Origin: Cheiracanthium punctorium
Taxonomy: Eukaryota; Arthropoda; Arachnida; Araneae; Cheiracanthiidae
Direction: 5' to 3'
Length of the DNA: 64,000 nt
Assembly: GCA_038373885.1 (NCBI GenBank)
Contig: JAWZYV010000113.1
Coordinates: 868,501-932,500 of the forward strand
How positions within the stretch are numbered: the stretch's first letter is position 1; every line of letters starts with the position of its first letter. Made by a program: the position numbers and the translations under genes. The notes beneath the pieces are model-generated. The model was not told the DNA's origin. It worked only from the letters and a program-made list of their open reading frames with translations, and made no database searches. This document shows positions 47,650 through 58,924 of the stretch, piece after piece.

Positions 47650-48150
47650 GCATGGACTGCAGTGAAACCTGTGTATAATGATCCATGTGTATAACAATAA
47701 ACCTGCATATAGCAATACAGTAGAGTCCCGCAATTCTGAACAAATTGAGACCAAACACTTCATTTTAGCGGGAATTCAGAATAGGCAATTTCATAAATAT
47801 CAATAAGTTGACTTGTTAAGGCATAAATTAAGTGCAGGGATTGTATAAATGGAGCCGGCCTGAACTCTTAAGTAACCAGCTTTCATTTTAATCTGGCTTC
47901 AGGACGGGTTTTCCCCCACAAACGTCTTTTTAATTGCTCCTGTGTTTTTAGGTTTAAAAAATCCTTATTTTTTCTGAACTCTGTTTGGAAAAGCAGGACT
48001 CCACTTTTTAACTTTTTTTTGTGTGTGTGTGTCCAAAGAGTATTTTGTTTAATCAATGCATTTTGAAGAAGTCAACAGCATAAATCACTTTTTAAACTGA
48101 CTGTCTATAACAATGTTAACTCTAATAAAGCGAATGGTAGAACAGAGGTT
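47650..48150. mobile_element. nested pogo/Tigger-like relics
   Basis: Outer relic: GCAGTGAAACCTGTGTATAA at about 47,658 and a weak counterpart AACTGACTGTCTATAACAAT near 48,096. The inner relic starts CAGTAGAGTCCCGCAATTCT at 47,718 after TA and ends near GGACTCCACT at about 48,005. Openings of the form CAGTNGANNCC with TA are typical of pogo/Tigger ends. No transposase frame survives. Confidence 0.55.
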
Positions 48151-48159
48151 AAAATATAT

Positions 48160-48975
48160 AAATGCAAATATTATTTGCAAATAAAACAAGCAAAATTTTA
48201 TCTAAAACTAAACTATTCACTTCTTCAAAATCAGAAAAGACATACCCAAATTACTGATAAAAGTATGGCCTCATATTATTTAATTGAAGAGGAGTACCGT
48301 GTTTACTTGCATAATAGTCACAGCTTCTGTTTTCTAATTTTTCATGGTGAAAGTCTAGGTGTGACTATTATGCAGGGAAATCTACAACACAATAGTTTTA
48401 CACTCCAATGCTAAAACATTAATAGTATATTCCAATAGAAGGGGGAAAAAAAATTAAGGAATTTTGAAAATTGAGATAAACTGAGAAATAAAACAATAAT
48501 AAGCTTATATTTTTATAATATAATTTTTTTAAAATACATTTTATGAAGGGGGAAAAAATTATTTCAACAAAGTATTGATCTGAGGCATTTGATAACTTCT
48601 TATCATTATGCTTCCTTTTAACCACAATATAAAAGTTGTGTATATAAATAAGTGGATTTTTGCTTTCAATTCTTAAAATTGTTCCAATATTTATTTTATT
48701 GCACTGAATACAATAACAGTAATGAGAAAAAACTTAAATTTTACAATGAATTAATTTCTAATCAAGTGTTTACACATACACACACAGCAACAAAAACACA
48801 TACACAATATATACTGAATGCAAAATTTTAATTTCTATAACATATATTCAACATCAAAATGCATATTTACTTTAAAAAAAATTACAAAATGATTTATTTG
48901 TCAACGTAACTGTTTACATTTCGATATTTCTTTGATTTGGCCCCTTTCTCAAGATTTATTCCAAGGAACATCCTG

Positions 48976-49007
<32 letters not shown>

Positions 49008-49145
49008 AATCATTATATAAAGTATTATGAATGCTCACAAGAAATTTATATATGGATTTTAGTCACCCTCTGCTAACCCTGCAACTATGATAAATATTAA
49101 TATTCAGCTCATACTGGGGCCAGCTTTTTTTGGATGCTTTATATC

Positions 49146-49179
<34 letters not shown>

Positions 49180-51185
49180 GCTGTTTCCATCAACATAAAT
49201 TTTTCAAGAACATTTGAAAATCCTTTAACAATAACATCAAAAAGCAGTCATATTTTTCTTTTAAAATAGGAAAATGTAGAATGAGTGCTCATAATTAAAA
49301 TTATATTTTAAAAATTGTTTTCCTAATTACTTTATTAGTATTACAGCACAGTATATGACACAGCAAACATATTTAATTTTATTAGTATCACGGGCATAAC
49401 AGTTTTGAGCAGTTGAGCAATTCATTAACCATAGAATTTATTTTAGAGATTGTCCCACATTAATTTCAGTGGTGAAAAAAGCGGAGGAAAAAAATGCATC
49501 TGCAGTTTCTGAAAGTTTTGCTAACAACATTTCACAGCTTTTGCTTCCCAGACTTTTCCTGACATTTATCATGATCAAGTAATTAAAAAACTTTGTAAAA
49601 AACACACATAAGAAGTAAAAGGAAAGAGGATACGCGTTTTGTTCAAAAATTGTTTTGAACTTCTTCAGTCCAAGCCCTTCGACGTAAAGAACACAGGGAA
49701 CTCCAGTATTTTGAGTGTTTTTTCAATTTATCATGATCTTCCCTGACTTTTTATCTAGTGTGCTTTCACGAATTTCACATTCCTATTTTTAATATTTCTT
49801 CCTTTTTTTAATAACTTTTTATATTTTTTGCATTTTTTTTCTACAAATAATAGTAATAATAATAAAATTAATATATACAAGAATTTTATTTGACATTCCT
49901 GGATTCTAACAAAAACCATGTTTGATAATAATTCAGTATAAACCTAAGCATATTTCAACTAAAATATGCTCATAAAGGATACATTTTAAAATTTATAACA
50001 TACCTGCCAACATCACGTGAAGAAAATCCAGTAGATTTATGTGGTATCACTATCTTAAAGTCATAATTACTTATCTGCACTACAAAACACGCTTCGACAT
50101 TTTTTCACCATCTATTTTATGCATCATTTTTTAAATGTAAGTTGACGTGACACACTGCTATGGTGTTTAAAATAACTCTTTGCTTTTTTTAAAAATCAAC
50201 ATTTATGTTTGAAATTTTAGTATCACATAAGGTCATGATGTTAAAAATAGAATTAGTAAAAGAGCTCAGAAAGAATTATTTTTACACGAAATAAACAAAA
50301 CTTCAATGTTTCTTTAGGTCCTCATAAGTCTTTTCTTAAATGTACAAAAAAAGTCTTTTCTTAAATGTACAAAAAGTTGTAAAATTTTGGGGCTTTGAAC
50401 TCACGAATGTTACAACTAAAAGATCTCGCATCTAATTTTGAAATTCCCAAGAATCCTTCACAAATGAGTGAGCACAAATCTCTTTATTACTGGACCAAAA
50501 TACCATGGTATATAGGTTCATATTGAATGAATATACCCTGAAAGCAGTAATCTTTCAGAACTGCTAAGAAAATAAATGTGCCAATTATTAAAAGCTTCAA
50601 AACGTCAAAAAAATCAGGATATTTTAATGTAAAATCAGGAGACTAGTAGAAACCCCCCAAATCCAGTAGAGTCGGCAGGTATGTTATAAGGTTAAATAAG
50701 AAAATGAAAATAAAACAATTTTTAGAATTAGGTTCAAATGGTAAATATTTTCTTGATTTTTTGACACAAAATTCAATTTTTCTTACATTTCCTTGACCCT
50801 TCTTCAATTTATTTGGAATTTCCCCGACTTTTTTCCCCAAATCCCTGACCAAAACTCATTTTCCTGACTTTCCAGATCTGTAGAAACCCTGCATTTGTTA
50901 CCCCACTATGGTCAAGTCAATAACCACTGATTATAGCAGATGGCTGAAGCATGAAGGTTCCAGCTTCCGACATACTGTCGCCCGGCTACCAATCTAATGG
51001 TCCGGAGTTTGGGCGGATTATGCTTTTAGTGTATTTTTGTCCAGAAAAATTACACATAGTTTTATTAGTCTCTTGTCTTTCTACTTCAGGGGGATGCCTT
51101 TCATGGTTTTCACATCTATTCTACAAAAAGGTTCCACACCAATAGGATTAAAATATGACTTTCTTTTGCCAGTTCATCTATCTTT
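48160..51185. other. unannotated AT-rich sequence with poly(A) tracts
   Basis: No gene recognised. Poly(A) tracts of 28-29 nt lie at 48,977-49,004 and 49,148-49,176, about 170 bp apart. An immediate 24-bp direct duplication of AAGTCTTTTCTTAAATGTAC lies at about 50,328-50,375. Confidence 0.45.
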
Positions 51186-51191
51186 TCATTA

Positions 51192-51834
51192 CAGTCAACT
51201 TCGGATATAGTGAATGCATCTTAGTCCCGATTAACGTACTTAGTAAATGCACATAGCATTTTTCGGTTTTAGTGAACTTAAAAATCTCTGGACGACAGAG
51301 GTGATTCCTATAAAAAGTGTCTCTTGTGTTCGAGTAGAGAGAAAGATTATCAACCACCTGTCCCAAAATGCAGGGGAATTGCCCATGTCTGGTCCAACAT
51401 ACTTATACTAAACAAGAGGAAGGAGCAAGAGGGGGGGAGGGGTCATTTTTTTTTATTCCTGTAAGGCATTCTAGTCTTTAAACATATTAAGAAAAGCAGA
51501 GTAGTTTTGAAAGGGAACCAAAAGACGAAATTTCACTCGATCTTGGAAGCTGTCATTTTCCAATCTCAATGCAATACCACATATTAAAAGCGACAGCACT
51601 TTTTGCCAACTGAATGGAATGACCATTATTAAATATAATTAATTGTGCTCATTTTACTTAACAATAGTTCTAGAACCATAAATGTGATCCATTGTGTTCG
51701 ATTTATTTAAATATTTAGTATTTGTATAAAGTACTATTTTCTAGTTAAGGTGCCTTGTTCAGCATGGGAAAACATTGGTTTTAGTGAATGAAATTTTCCG
51801 GCGTCCAGAGATTCACTTGAACCGGAATTGATTG
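51192..51834. mobile_element. pogo/Tigger-like MITE, TA-flanked, 643 bp
   Basis: Ends CAGTCAACTTCGGATATAGTG and CACTTGAACCGGAATTGATTG are imperfect inverted repeats flanked by TA (51,190-51,191 and 51,835-51,836). Inner GGTTTTAGTGAACTTAAA and GGTTTTAGTGAATGAAAT segments repeat the terminal theme. Ends of the CAGTCRAACYYCGRTATAGTGAA type are characteristic of pogo/Tigger transposons. No transposase frame; a diverged, oppositely oriented relative is at 38,930-39,560. Confidence 0.8.
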
Positions 51835-52429
51835 TATTTTCAATTCTCTTACGTCCTTGTACCTATAAAAGAGTTACTTTATTTCTAGTTCTCTTAGAAG
51901 GTTTTGTACATTCCAGACGAATCCTTAATTTAACTTGAAAAGAGGTAAGAGCCTAAAAATCAGAATCAACTTACCATGGTAGTCTTTTCTAATATTTATA
52001 TCGTAAGACAATCAGTAATACCAAGAACGTCAGCCTGGAATACTTCCGCAGAAATATAAAGAGGTTGATTTTTTAATAATACAACATGTATTATGAGTCC
52101 TGAAAAGTTATAAAAATGGTTTTAGTCAGTATATAATTATTTTCATGTTTCTGACACTTTTAAGATAAAATGTTCAAGTTCTACACATACCACCTCATTA
52201 ACATATGGTGTCATATAAAAAGTTAAATGTTACATTGATTTATTTAGATTTAATCTTGAACATTTTTGAATTAATTAAATGAATTTGAATTAAGGAAAGT
52301 TAACTGATATCTGAACTTTTTTTAATGTAACTTCGAAATGTATAGTATATGATCAATATTAATAAAAGCTAAGGCCAGAGTTTTTGGGACACCCTAACAT
52401 TAGGGCAGGCTGAAATTGCACCAATTTTT

Positions 52430-53175
52430 GAAATTGATAAGAGCCGAAGGCGGAAAAGCTGTTCCTGGGGTTGGTTAGTAACCAACCATGAAAAACGTTT
52501 TCGAAATCGGAGGAATCTTTAAGTGGCACCAGCATCTTTAAAATGAGGAATTTGGTCCAAAATAGATAAATCCAAATTCCTGCCGAAAACGCAATTTTTG
52601 CAGATTTTGAAAATTTGTCTCTTGGGTAGGTTAATAATAGCGTAAAATATTTTTAAAATCTGAGAATATCTCCAGGTGTCAATGGCATCTTTGAAATTGA
52701 AAATTTGGGTCCAAATAGACCCCCCCCCCCACACACCAAATAAATAAATACACAATTTTTGAAATCAATATCAGCAATGTTCTGAGTGCTGAAATGTTCT
52801 TTACATGATTCACTCTAAAGATGAAAAGCAACTTTACCTCACAGCTGTTAACGATTTTCAAAATCCAGTAACTTTTATTTTCGGGAAAAATTTTTTTTTC
52901 TTTGTCAAAATACCCTATTTTAAAGGTGCTGGCACTACCAGAAAATTCTGTCCAACTTAAAAAAAAATGTTACCACTTATTAGCCAACCCAAGAAACAAT
53001 GTTTTTGCACTTGGCTGATATTGATTTTGAGAATTTGCAAGAATAATTGTGTTTTCGGGAAAAACCTATTTTGGCCCAAAATTTCTGATTTAAAAGATGC
53101 TGGCGACACCTGAAGATATTGACAAATTTCAAAAAAAAATTTACACAGTTATTAGCCATTTAAGTTATTAGCCAA
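52430..53175. repeat. palindromic array of ~150-bp units (two per arm)
   Basis: Left-arm units: near 52,529 (CACCAGCATCTTTAAAAT, TTTGGTCCAAAATAG, CCGAAAACGCAATTTTTGCA) and near 52,676 (GTGTCAATGGCATCTTTGAA, TTTGGGTCCAAATAG). Right-arm units read the complement: near 52,870-52,940 (TTTTCGGGAAAAATT, AAAGGTGCTGGCACTACC) and 53,030-53,112 (GTGTTTTCGGGAAAAACC, TTTTGGCCCAAAATTTC, AAAAGATGCTGGCGACACC). The dyad centre is near 52,815. No coding content. Confidence 0.7.
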
Positions 53176-53216
53176 CAAATCTCTTCAGTAGTGGTAAAAG
53201 GACAGTTCACCTCAGC

Positions 53217-53345
53217 CGGATCCCATGTTAATTCGCCGGAGCCTCCGGAGTCTCCGTTCGGATGCTGTCCCTAGGCTGAGCGGGGAAGGGGGGCGTGGTC
53301 GGACCGGATGTGGGGAGCGGATGCTAAGACCGGATGTTCAAAGGG
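53217..53345. other. GC-rich island
   Basis: About 130 bp of GC-rich DNA (AATTCGCCGGAGCCTCCGGA, GGAAGGGGGGCGTGGTCGG, ACCGGATGTGGGGAGCGG, repeated CCGGATG). It sits between two AT-rich repeat arrays. It may be a transposon end or GC-rich MITE; no partner identified. Confidence 0.4.
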
Positions 53346-53540
53346 TTGATAAGAATTTTTTTCCTTTTTTTTCAAATAAGGGGACTTGTAATTTTTTCAG
53401 ACATAAGATATTTTTGAAATAAGGGGACTTGGAAAAATTTTCAGATTTTCACATATTTTTCAAATAAGGATACTTGTAATTTTTTTCAGATTGTGACATA
53501 TTTTTTAAAATAAGGGGACTTGGAAAAAAATTTTCAAATT
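53345..53540 (+). repeat. tandem repeat, AATAAGGGGACTTG units
   Basis: Four units of roughly 40-60 bp each contain AAATAAGGGGACTTG (third copy: AAATAAGGATACTTG) followed by TTTTTTCAGATTNTGACATA-like sequence. Directly visible; no coding meaning. Confidence 0.85.
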
Positions 53541-53839
53541 TGAACGCGCAACCTACAAAAGAATTCATAGGCTAATGATTGTTGTCCATTAGGCCGAGAA
53601 TCCTTCAGGTATAAAATTGTAGGTGTATTGTGTTATACTTTAGTTTTGAAAATGAATTGGGACTTTGATTAATTTTTCGAAGTTTATTTATTTTTTATTT
53701 ATTTAGTTTTCTTTACCATTTAGTAATAGAACCAATGCAAATTGAATAAATGTTGCTTAATACATACTTCTAATGTTTAGCTAATTTTTGTATACTGATT
53801 ATAGCATATATTTAATAAGTAACAGTTTACTAGAATATT

Positions 53840-54425
53840 AAAGTAAGGTTTAGGATACCCATACATTTTCTACAAATTTCTTCTAATGTTAAGGAAGTGA
53901 GAAAATTATACCATAGAACGATTTCAGTACCTATAGTTTTTACAAATAATGATTTAGATAGCGTATGAACTTTTTTATCTAAACATTTTTTTTTTCTTAA
54001 GAGATTTTTACCCAAGTTTTAATTTTAAGTTAAATAATGTTACAACAAATATTTTTTTAATCAAGAGTTAATTTATTTTTTAACCAAGTTTTAATTTTAA
54101 GTTAAATAATTTTACAACAAATATTTTTTATCAAGTTTTAATTTTACAACAAATATTTTTTACCAAGTTTTAATTTTAAGTTATATAATTTTACAACAAA
54201 TATTTTTTTAATCAAATGTTTTTAATTTATCAAGAAAAAATGTTAATCAAGTGTTTTTAATTTATCAAGAAAAAAAAATTTTAATCAAGAGTTTTAATTT
54301 TTTGTATACCATATTTTCGTTAAGTAGCCGTTTAACTTTAAAGTAGGATTTAGGATACCCATACATTTTCTACAAATTTAATCTACTGCTAGGCAAGTGA
54401 GAAAATTATACCATAGAAAGATTTT
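53840..54425 (+). repeat. ~85-bp direct duplication flanking an AT-rich tandem array
   Basis: Outer copies at about 53,840-53,925 and 54,343-54,425 share GGATACCCATACATTTTCTA, CAAGTGAGAAAATTATACCA and TAGAA(A/C)GATTT. Between them (about 54,015-54,300) ACAACAAATATTTTTT, AATCAAGTTTTAATTTT and AAGTTAAATAATTTT recur four or more times in tandem. Confidence 0.8.
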
Positions 54426-54516
54426 TACAAATAATGATATAGTCTTATATTCTATTGCGAGAAAACCACTTTAACCATATATCCCCCAAAACTCAAGTTT
54501 TTGTATACGAAATGCA

Positions 54517-54620
54517 TGAATACGCGTTAGATCCCCTTAGAAAGTCTTTCTACCAAGGCACCCCTCATCCTAGGCAGATACCCCGCGCGCAGGTTTACCT
54601 TAAAACACAAACAAACAAAG
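54517..54620 (+). mobile_element. SINE 3' half
   Basis: TGAATACGCGTTAGATCCCC, TTAGAAAGTC, ACCAAGGCACCCCTC, GGCAGATACCCCGCGCGCAG and the AAACACAAACAAACAAA tail match the second half of the SINE copies at 24,281 and 27,961 (minus). The tRNA-like head is missing (5' truncated). Confidence 0.75.
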
Positions 54621-54759
54621 TATTTATCTAAACATTTTTTCTTACCCACACATTTTTGATAAATTTTAGACAGCGATTATACTAGCTTATATTTTCTATA
54701 GATCAATTGGAGAAAAAATTGCATTTTTAGTAATCCTACAAAATATTTTTACTGTATAT

Positions 54760-54855
54760 CCCAAGTAGAGTACCATGATTTATAGAGTTTGAATACGATA
54801 CGAATTGTATATCACAAGTAGAGTAACATGATTTATAGAATTTCAATACGATACG
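54760..54855 (+). repeat. ~48-bp tandem duplication
   Basis: Two adjacent units share GTATATC(C/A)CAAGTAGAGTA followed by CATGATTTATAGA and CAATACGATACGA. Confidence 0.85.
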
Positions 54856-54859
54856 AGTT

Positions 54860-56420
54860 AGATTGTTTATGTGCAAAACTCATTTCAGATTGACTATGAA
54901 AGCATAATTTTATACATGAATCAACCTTTTTAGAGGTCTTTTATGGATGCACTTAGCCTATTTTATAGAAAGGTGAGCATAACTAGCACAAACTTTTAGA
55001 CTAGATAGTACTATTGTTAGAAAGTTGAACTATTGGAAATAAAAATTGAAGTTCCGTTTTAGTGTATTGCATGCACAGTTTTATACTGCATGTACATAAA
55101 ATATCTTTCAACTACTTAGATAGTTTAAATCGCAAATCATTACTTGAACTAAAAAATACAAGGTTTTTACTTACGTGAAGGGACATCGTGCTAAATCTTC
55201 TAGTCTCTGGACAAAGTACCAACATCTATACGGCTAGCAAGACCAGAAAATCGAGTAATGATTTAAAATACATTATCCCTAATTCCCGGTCCAACTAGCA
55301 CATTTTCATTCATTCTTAATACCATCATATGCTGAAATAGGTATATTATTTTGACACTAAAAACAAAATAACACATTTGAAGATATTAAACGCTTTAAAA
55401 GTAATTTTTTTCTTATAACAATTTACCAGATTCACAATGCTATTTTATGTAGGATAAAATTAGTTAGCCACGAAAATGTAATCTTAGTTAGAATTTACTG
55501 AAATACAAATACCATGCATGCCTTATTTTCTATTAGGAAAAAGCCCTCAAACCCCAGTTTTTGTATACAAACGGCATAAAGTACTTCTACCGATAATGCT
55601 ATTAATATTAATTACACTGGATTACCCACTTAAAATTTCGCAAAACACCAAAATACAGAAAAACATACATTAACAAAAAAATCACACTTAAAAGTACAAC
55701 ACATCAAAAGTGCAACTATAAGAACCACATAATTATTTTCAATTAGAATTACGGTATCAACTTATATGTAACTAAAATAATAGAAAATATTACACTTACC
55801 CTGTACTTGTACACGCGAGAGGTGAAAATAACAAAAAACTCACATAATTCACAAAACAATGATTGAAGTAAAATCCACGTGCATATCTCTAGTACAGCTG
55901 ATAAGAAATTGAGAGAGATAAGAAAATGCCTTGAGGCTCTACAGAGCCGGTACAATAAGAGTTGACCAGTTTGCCGATAAGATAAAACCAGGGAGGGTGC
56001 TAGGGGAATACCGAATTGTGGGGACACGTGTTTCATTCTACGTTCAAAAATGGGGACTTATGGATGAAGATGTTTACTACTTAAAAACATGATCTAATTT
56101 TTACAAACGCATTGGAACTTTGTATAGGATATCTATTGAACATGTATTAAATACATTATGATTACTCTTCTGATCGACATTATATCCTAAATTAAAATAT
56201 CAAAGTTAAGCTACAACGATTAATATATTTTACGTAGTTTAGGAAAATAATGAATCATTAAATTAATTTCTGTGAAACAATTAGCAAAGATCATTGTACT
56301 AAAGCAAATTATTTTTGTTAAGTTTTGATAAATAACAGTAATAAATTATAGGCATTGCAGATGAATGAGTATTCACGTATAAAATAGGTATTAAAATTAT
56401 TGTTTAAAACAATTTTTAGA
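54860..56420. other. unannotated AT-rich sequence
   Basis: No gene recognised. On the minus strand, 55,799-56,036 is a GC-richer stretch (95-codon frame) ending in CAGGGTAAGTGTAAT, a good splice-donor match at about 55,800. It could be a 5' exon of an unrecognised transcript, but the translation resembles nothing known. Confidence 0.3.
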
Positions 56421-56424
56421 ATAA

Positions 56425-56663
56425 TAAACTAAAATTTTTATTTAATAAAGTCATAAACTAAAATTATTAATGAAAACTTGTTAATAAATTAAACATATCA
56501 AAATTTTTACACTCAATTTTTTTTATAGACTTAAATTTTACATAGACATCCTTTTAATAAATTCATAAACTAAAACAATTTTTACAATAATAAACTAAAA
56601 TATTTGTTTAATAAATTCATAAACTGAAATTATTAATGAAAACCTGTTAATAAATTAAACTGA
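56425..56663 (+). repeat. AT-rich direct duplication at the palindrome edge
   Basis: ATTTAATAAANTCATAAACT, AAATTATTAATGAAAAC and TTGTTAATAAATTAAAC occur at about 56,440-56,492 and again at about 56,608-56,663, with a partial third copy of TTTAATAAATTCATAAACTA at about 56,552. The second copy runs into the sequence shared with the right palindrome arm. Confidence 0.75.
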
Positions 56664-56854
56664 TTACTCTAAAAGATAGCTAATCACAACATATATCAGA
56701 AAAAATATAAGCAATTATAATACCTGAAAAATACCGGACAACACTCTTGTTGCATGCGGACAAAACATCGGTCAGCTCGGCTAAAGAATTCTTGGGTACC
56801 CGTTGCAGGAGAACTTACCTACGCCCAACCTACAAACTCTACAAATTTAACGGC

Positions 56855-57216
56855 AACTGATTTTCTCTTATCAGGTATCACAGATCAGATAAGAGATAAG
56901 GAAGTGACATGCGCAGAAGACACGTGATAGTGACGTGTGCAAATCTGTGTTGATTGAATATCCGGTAGGTTTCTGGCAGGATGTACATTGAGTGGCAACT
57001 CTCTGTAACAGGCTAAGACAAGTTAGATGATGCAATATCTACAGGGTTAAGGAAGGTAGAGGGCGCTTGGGTAATCACGTGATTTTTTTTTAAAGAACCA
57101 GTAAAGACATTTTAGTTAGATAAAATGGCCAGGTGTGTGTTGCGAGACTCCCTTTGCACTGTGTGCGCCTATACTTAAGACGTGTGTTTTAATTGATTTT
57201 TCGCCGAGTTTCAAAA
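56855..57216 (+). promoter_or_regulatory. putative promoter/5' leader of the left AlkB-like gene
   Basis: Contains three GATA-type sites in a short span (CTTATC 56,867, GATAAG 56,888, GATAAG 56,895) and two CACGTG E-boxes (56,921-56,926 and 57,076-57,081). Both E-boxes and the GATA cluster are preserved in the right arm (E-boxes at 63,555-63,560 and 63,718-63,723). An upstream ATG at 57,125 opens a 17-codon uORF ending with TAA at 57,176-57,178. The right arm has GTG at that ATG, so the uORF is arm-specific. No strong TATA box. Function is inferred from motif clustering only. Confidence 0.4.
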
Positions 57217-58737
57217 ATGTGTTTGCTTGAATACACTCCCGAGTTTTATACTCAAAGTGATGCTGATGTGTTGCTGCAAGAAATAATACAATTGCCTTTA
57301 GATGTAAAGCCTCTGCAAAGTATTGAAAAGAAAATTTCCCCCGAGTTTTATACTGAAAGTGATGTTGATGTGCTACAGCAAGAATTGTTTCAGTTACCCC
57401 TGCAAAGTAGTGAAAAGAAAATTTCCTCGACCCGTAAAGTAATTACTTTTGCTGATGAAGGAATCAATTACAGTTTACCTGGAGCAACAGTCACTGTTTA
57501 CTCTTGGATACCCATTTTGCAAAAAATACGTGAAGATCTACAGAAAGTGACAAATTATGAATTTAATATGGTACAAGTGAACTTTGGCTCTGAAGAACAA
57601 CCTAAAATTGAAGACGGTAACTACGAAGATTTTAATCTAGACCTATCATCAGGTGTATGCATTCTAAGTTTTGGATCTAAACGAACTTTGGATTTTAAAC
57701 CAGCGAACTGTGAAACCACTACCATTAAATTAGAACATGGTTCAATGTGTAAGATATATCCCCCAACCAACAAACTTTTAACGCATGGTATTCCTTCTGA
57801 ACCTTATGTGACAGACCCGCACATTAACCTAACATTTGCCAAAATGTACATTTATGAGCCTTCCCCGAAAAGGGCAAAGTTGGACAATTGGACGGACGAT
57901 CTTTACCATAGCTTATATGCTTCTGTAAATAGTACATGGCACTTGGAAAGACTTATCTACGTTTCACTTCACGATGAAAGAACTGACTTGAAGATCCATA
58001 TTAGACAATTTATTCAGAATACCCAATTAGACTATATACCAACCGGTCAGGGAGTCGTGATGAACCCTTCCACATGGATCGAATTTATTGTAAAACTATT
58101 AGATTTTAATATAGGTCATAGCAATAGCTCTTTTATTTGTAATAATCAATTATCTGTATTTAATGACGATGGAAAATGTATCTTACAACAAATTTACAAA
58201 ACCGGAGATTCATTTACGTTAAATCCAATTTCCTTAACACTTTTAAATGATCAAGTATTAAAACTTTGTAAAATGAGAAATGAAATATTGGAATGCATTT
58301 TAAAAACGCTATATACGACGACCCTACCTCATTTAATTTTAAAATTAAAGCCGCAAAAATGTAACAGTGAACCCCATTGCAATTATGATGAGGCTAAACA
58401 ACAATTAATGGATATAGTACATCAGGAAATTTTTAAAAAAATAGGCCGGGTTCAGGATCATCCTTCACAAAGGATACATACTTGTTCGAATAGAACACAT
58501 GTTGATGAGCGAGAGGGTCTTATAAGTAGTAAAGCATGGTTTATGGTCGACATGACGTATATTGCAAGAGAGATATGCGAGAAAAAATGCACATGTATTT
58601 ATGACGGAGAATTTTTTTCAAACATTTTCATTGAAGACTACATGAAGTATCTTCAAAATGTGCTATTTAATACATTTTTTCAACCGTTTTCAGATTTTGC
58701 TAATTCCAAGGATGACAAAACATGTGTAATTATGTGA
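57217..58737 (+). CDS. AlkB-like pseudo-dioxygenase with NLS and CVIM prenylation box (left arm, intact)
   Basis: Encodes 506 residues in one uninterrupted exon. ATG 57,217 (AAAAATG context) is preferred over the open frame extending to a TTG at 57,193. Residues 8-28 and 42-62 are a 34-residue tandem repeat (PEFYTxSDxDVLxQE core; 102-nt DNA duplication). Residues ~72-213 resemble the AlkB 2OG-Fe(II) dioxygenase fold of the ALKBH2/3 type: SWIPILQKIREDL, VNF, CILSFGSKRTLDF, LEHGSM, THGIP (H190, distal iron ligand) and PHINLTFAK. The HxD iron ligands are absent (IEDGNYED region), and both arginines of the RxNLTFR-type 2OG-binding motif are replaced (H202, A208), so it is probably not an active dioxygenase. 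PSPKRAKLD (215-223) resembles the Myc nuclear localisation signal. Residues ~224-500 are unrecognised and Cys/His-rich near 421-460. The C terminus CVIM is a CaaX farnesylation box. A poly(A) signal lies at 58,925. Confidence 0.85.
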   Translation: MCLLEYTPEFYTQSDADVLLQEIIQLPLDVKPLQSIEKKISPEFYTESDVDVLQQELFQLPLQSSEKKISSTRKVITFADEGINYSLPGATVTVYSWIPILQKIREDLQKVTNYEFNMVQVNFGSEEQPKIEDGNYEDFNLDLSSGVCILSFGSKRTLDFKPANCETTTIKLEHGSMCKIYPPTNKLLTHGIPSEPYVTDPHINLTFAKMYIYEPSPKRAKLDNWTDDLYHSLYASVNSTWHLERLIYVSLHDERTDLKIHIRQFIQNTQLDYIPTGQGVVMNPSTWIEFIVKLLDFNIGHSNSSFICNNQLSVFNDDGKCILQQIYKTGDSFTLNPISLTLLNDQVLKLCKMRNEILECILKTLYTTTLPHLILKLKPQKCNSEPHCNYDEAKQQLMDIVHQEIFKKIGRVQDHPSQRIHTCSNRTHVDEREGLISSKAWFMVDMTYIAREICEKKCTCIYDGEFFSNIFIEDYMKYLQNVLFNTFFQPFSDFANSKDDKTCVIM

Positions 58738-58924
58738 TGTATAACTAGTATTGCGATTGTAAAAATATATTAAAACCATTGTGATTATGTAGAAAAGGTA
58801 TGCTTCCTTCTACAACAGTAAGATTTTACTGACTTGTGCATGCTTAGTTAAAGAATACTCATTGAAAAGTTATTATTTTCTTAATTGTGTAAATAGTTTG
58901 TGTAATTTAAAATATATTTTTGTA

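Noticed and set aside
57193..57216. Extended start of the AlkB-like gene upstream of 57,217
   Set aside because: The upstream extension begins at TTG, not ATG. The ATG at 57,217 has A at -3, and the 102-nt duplication starts just after it.
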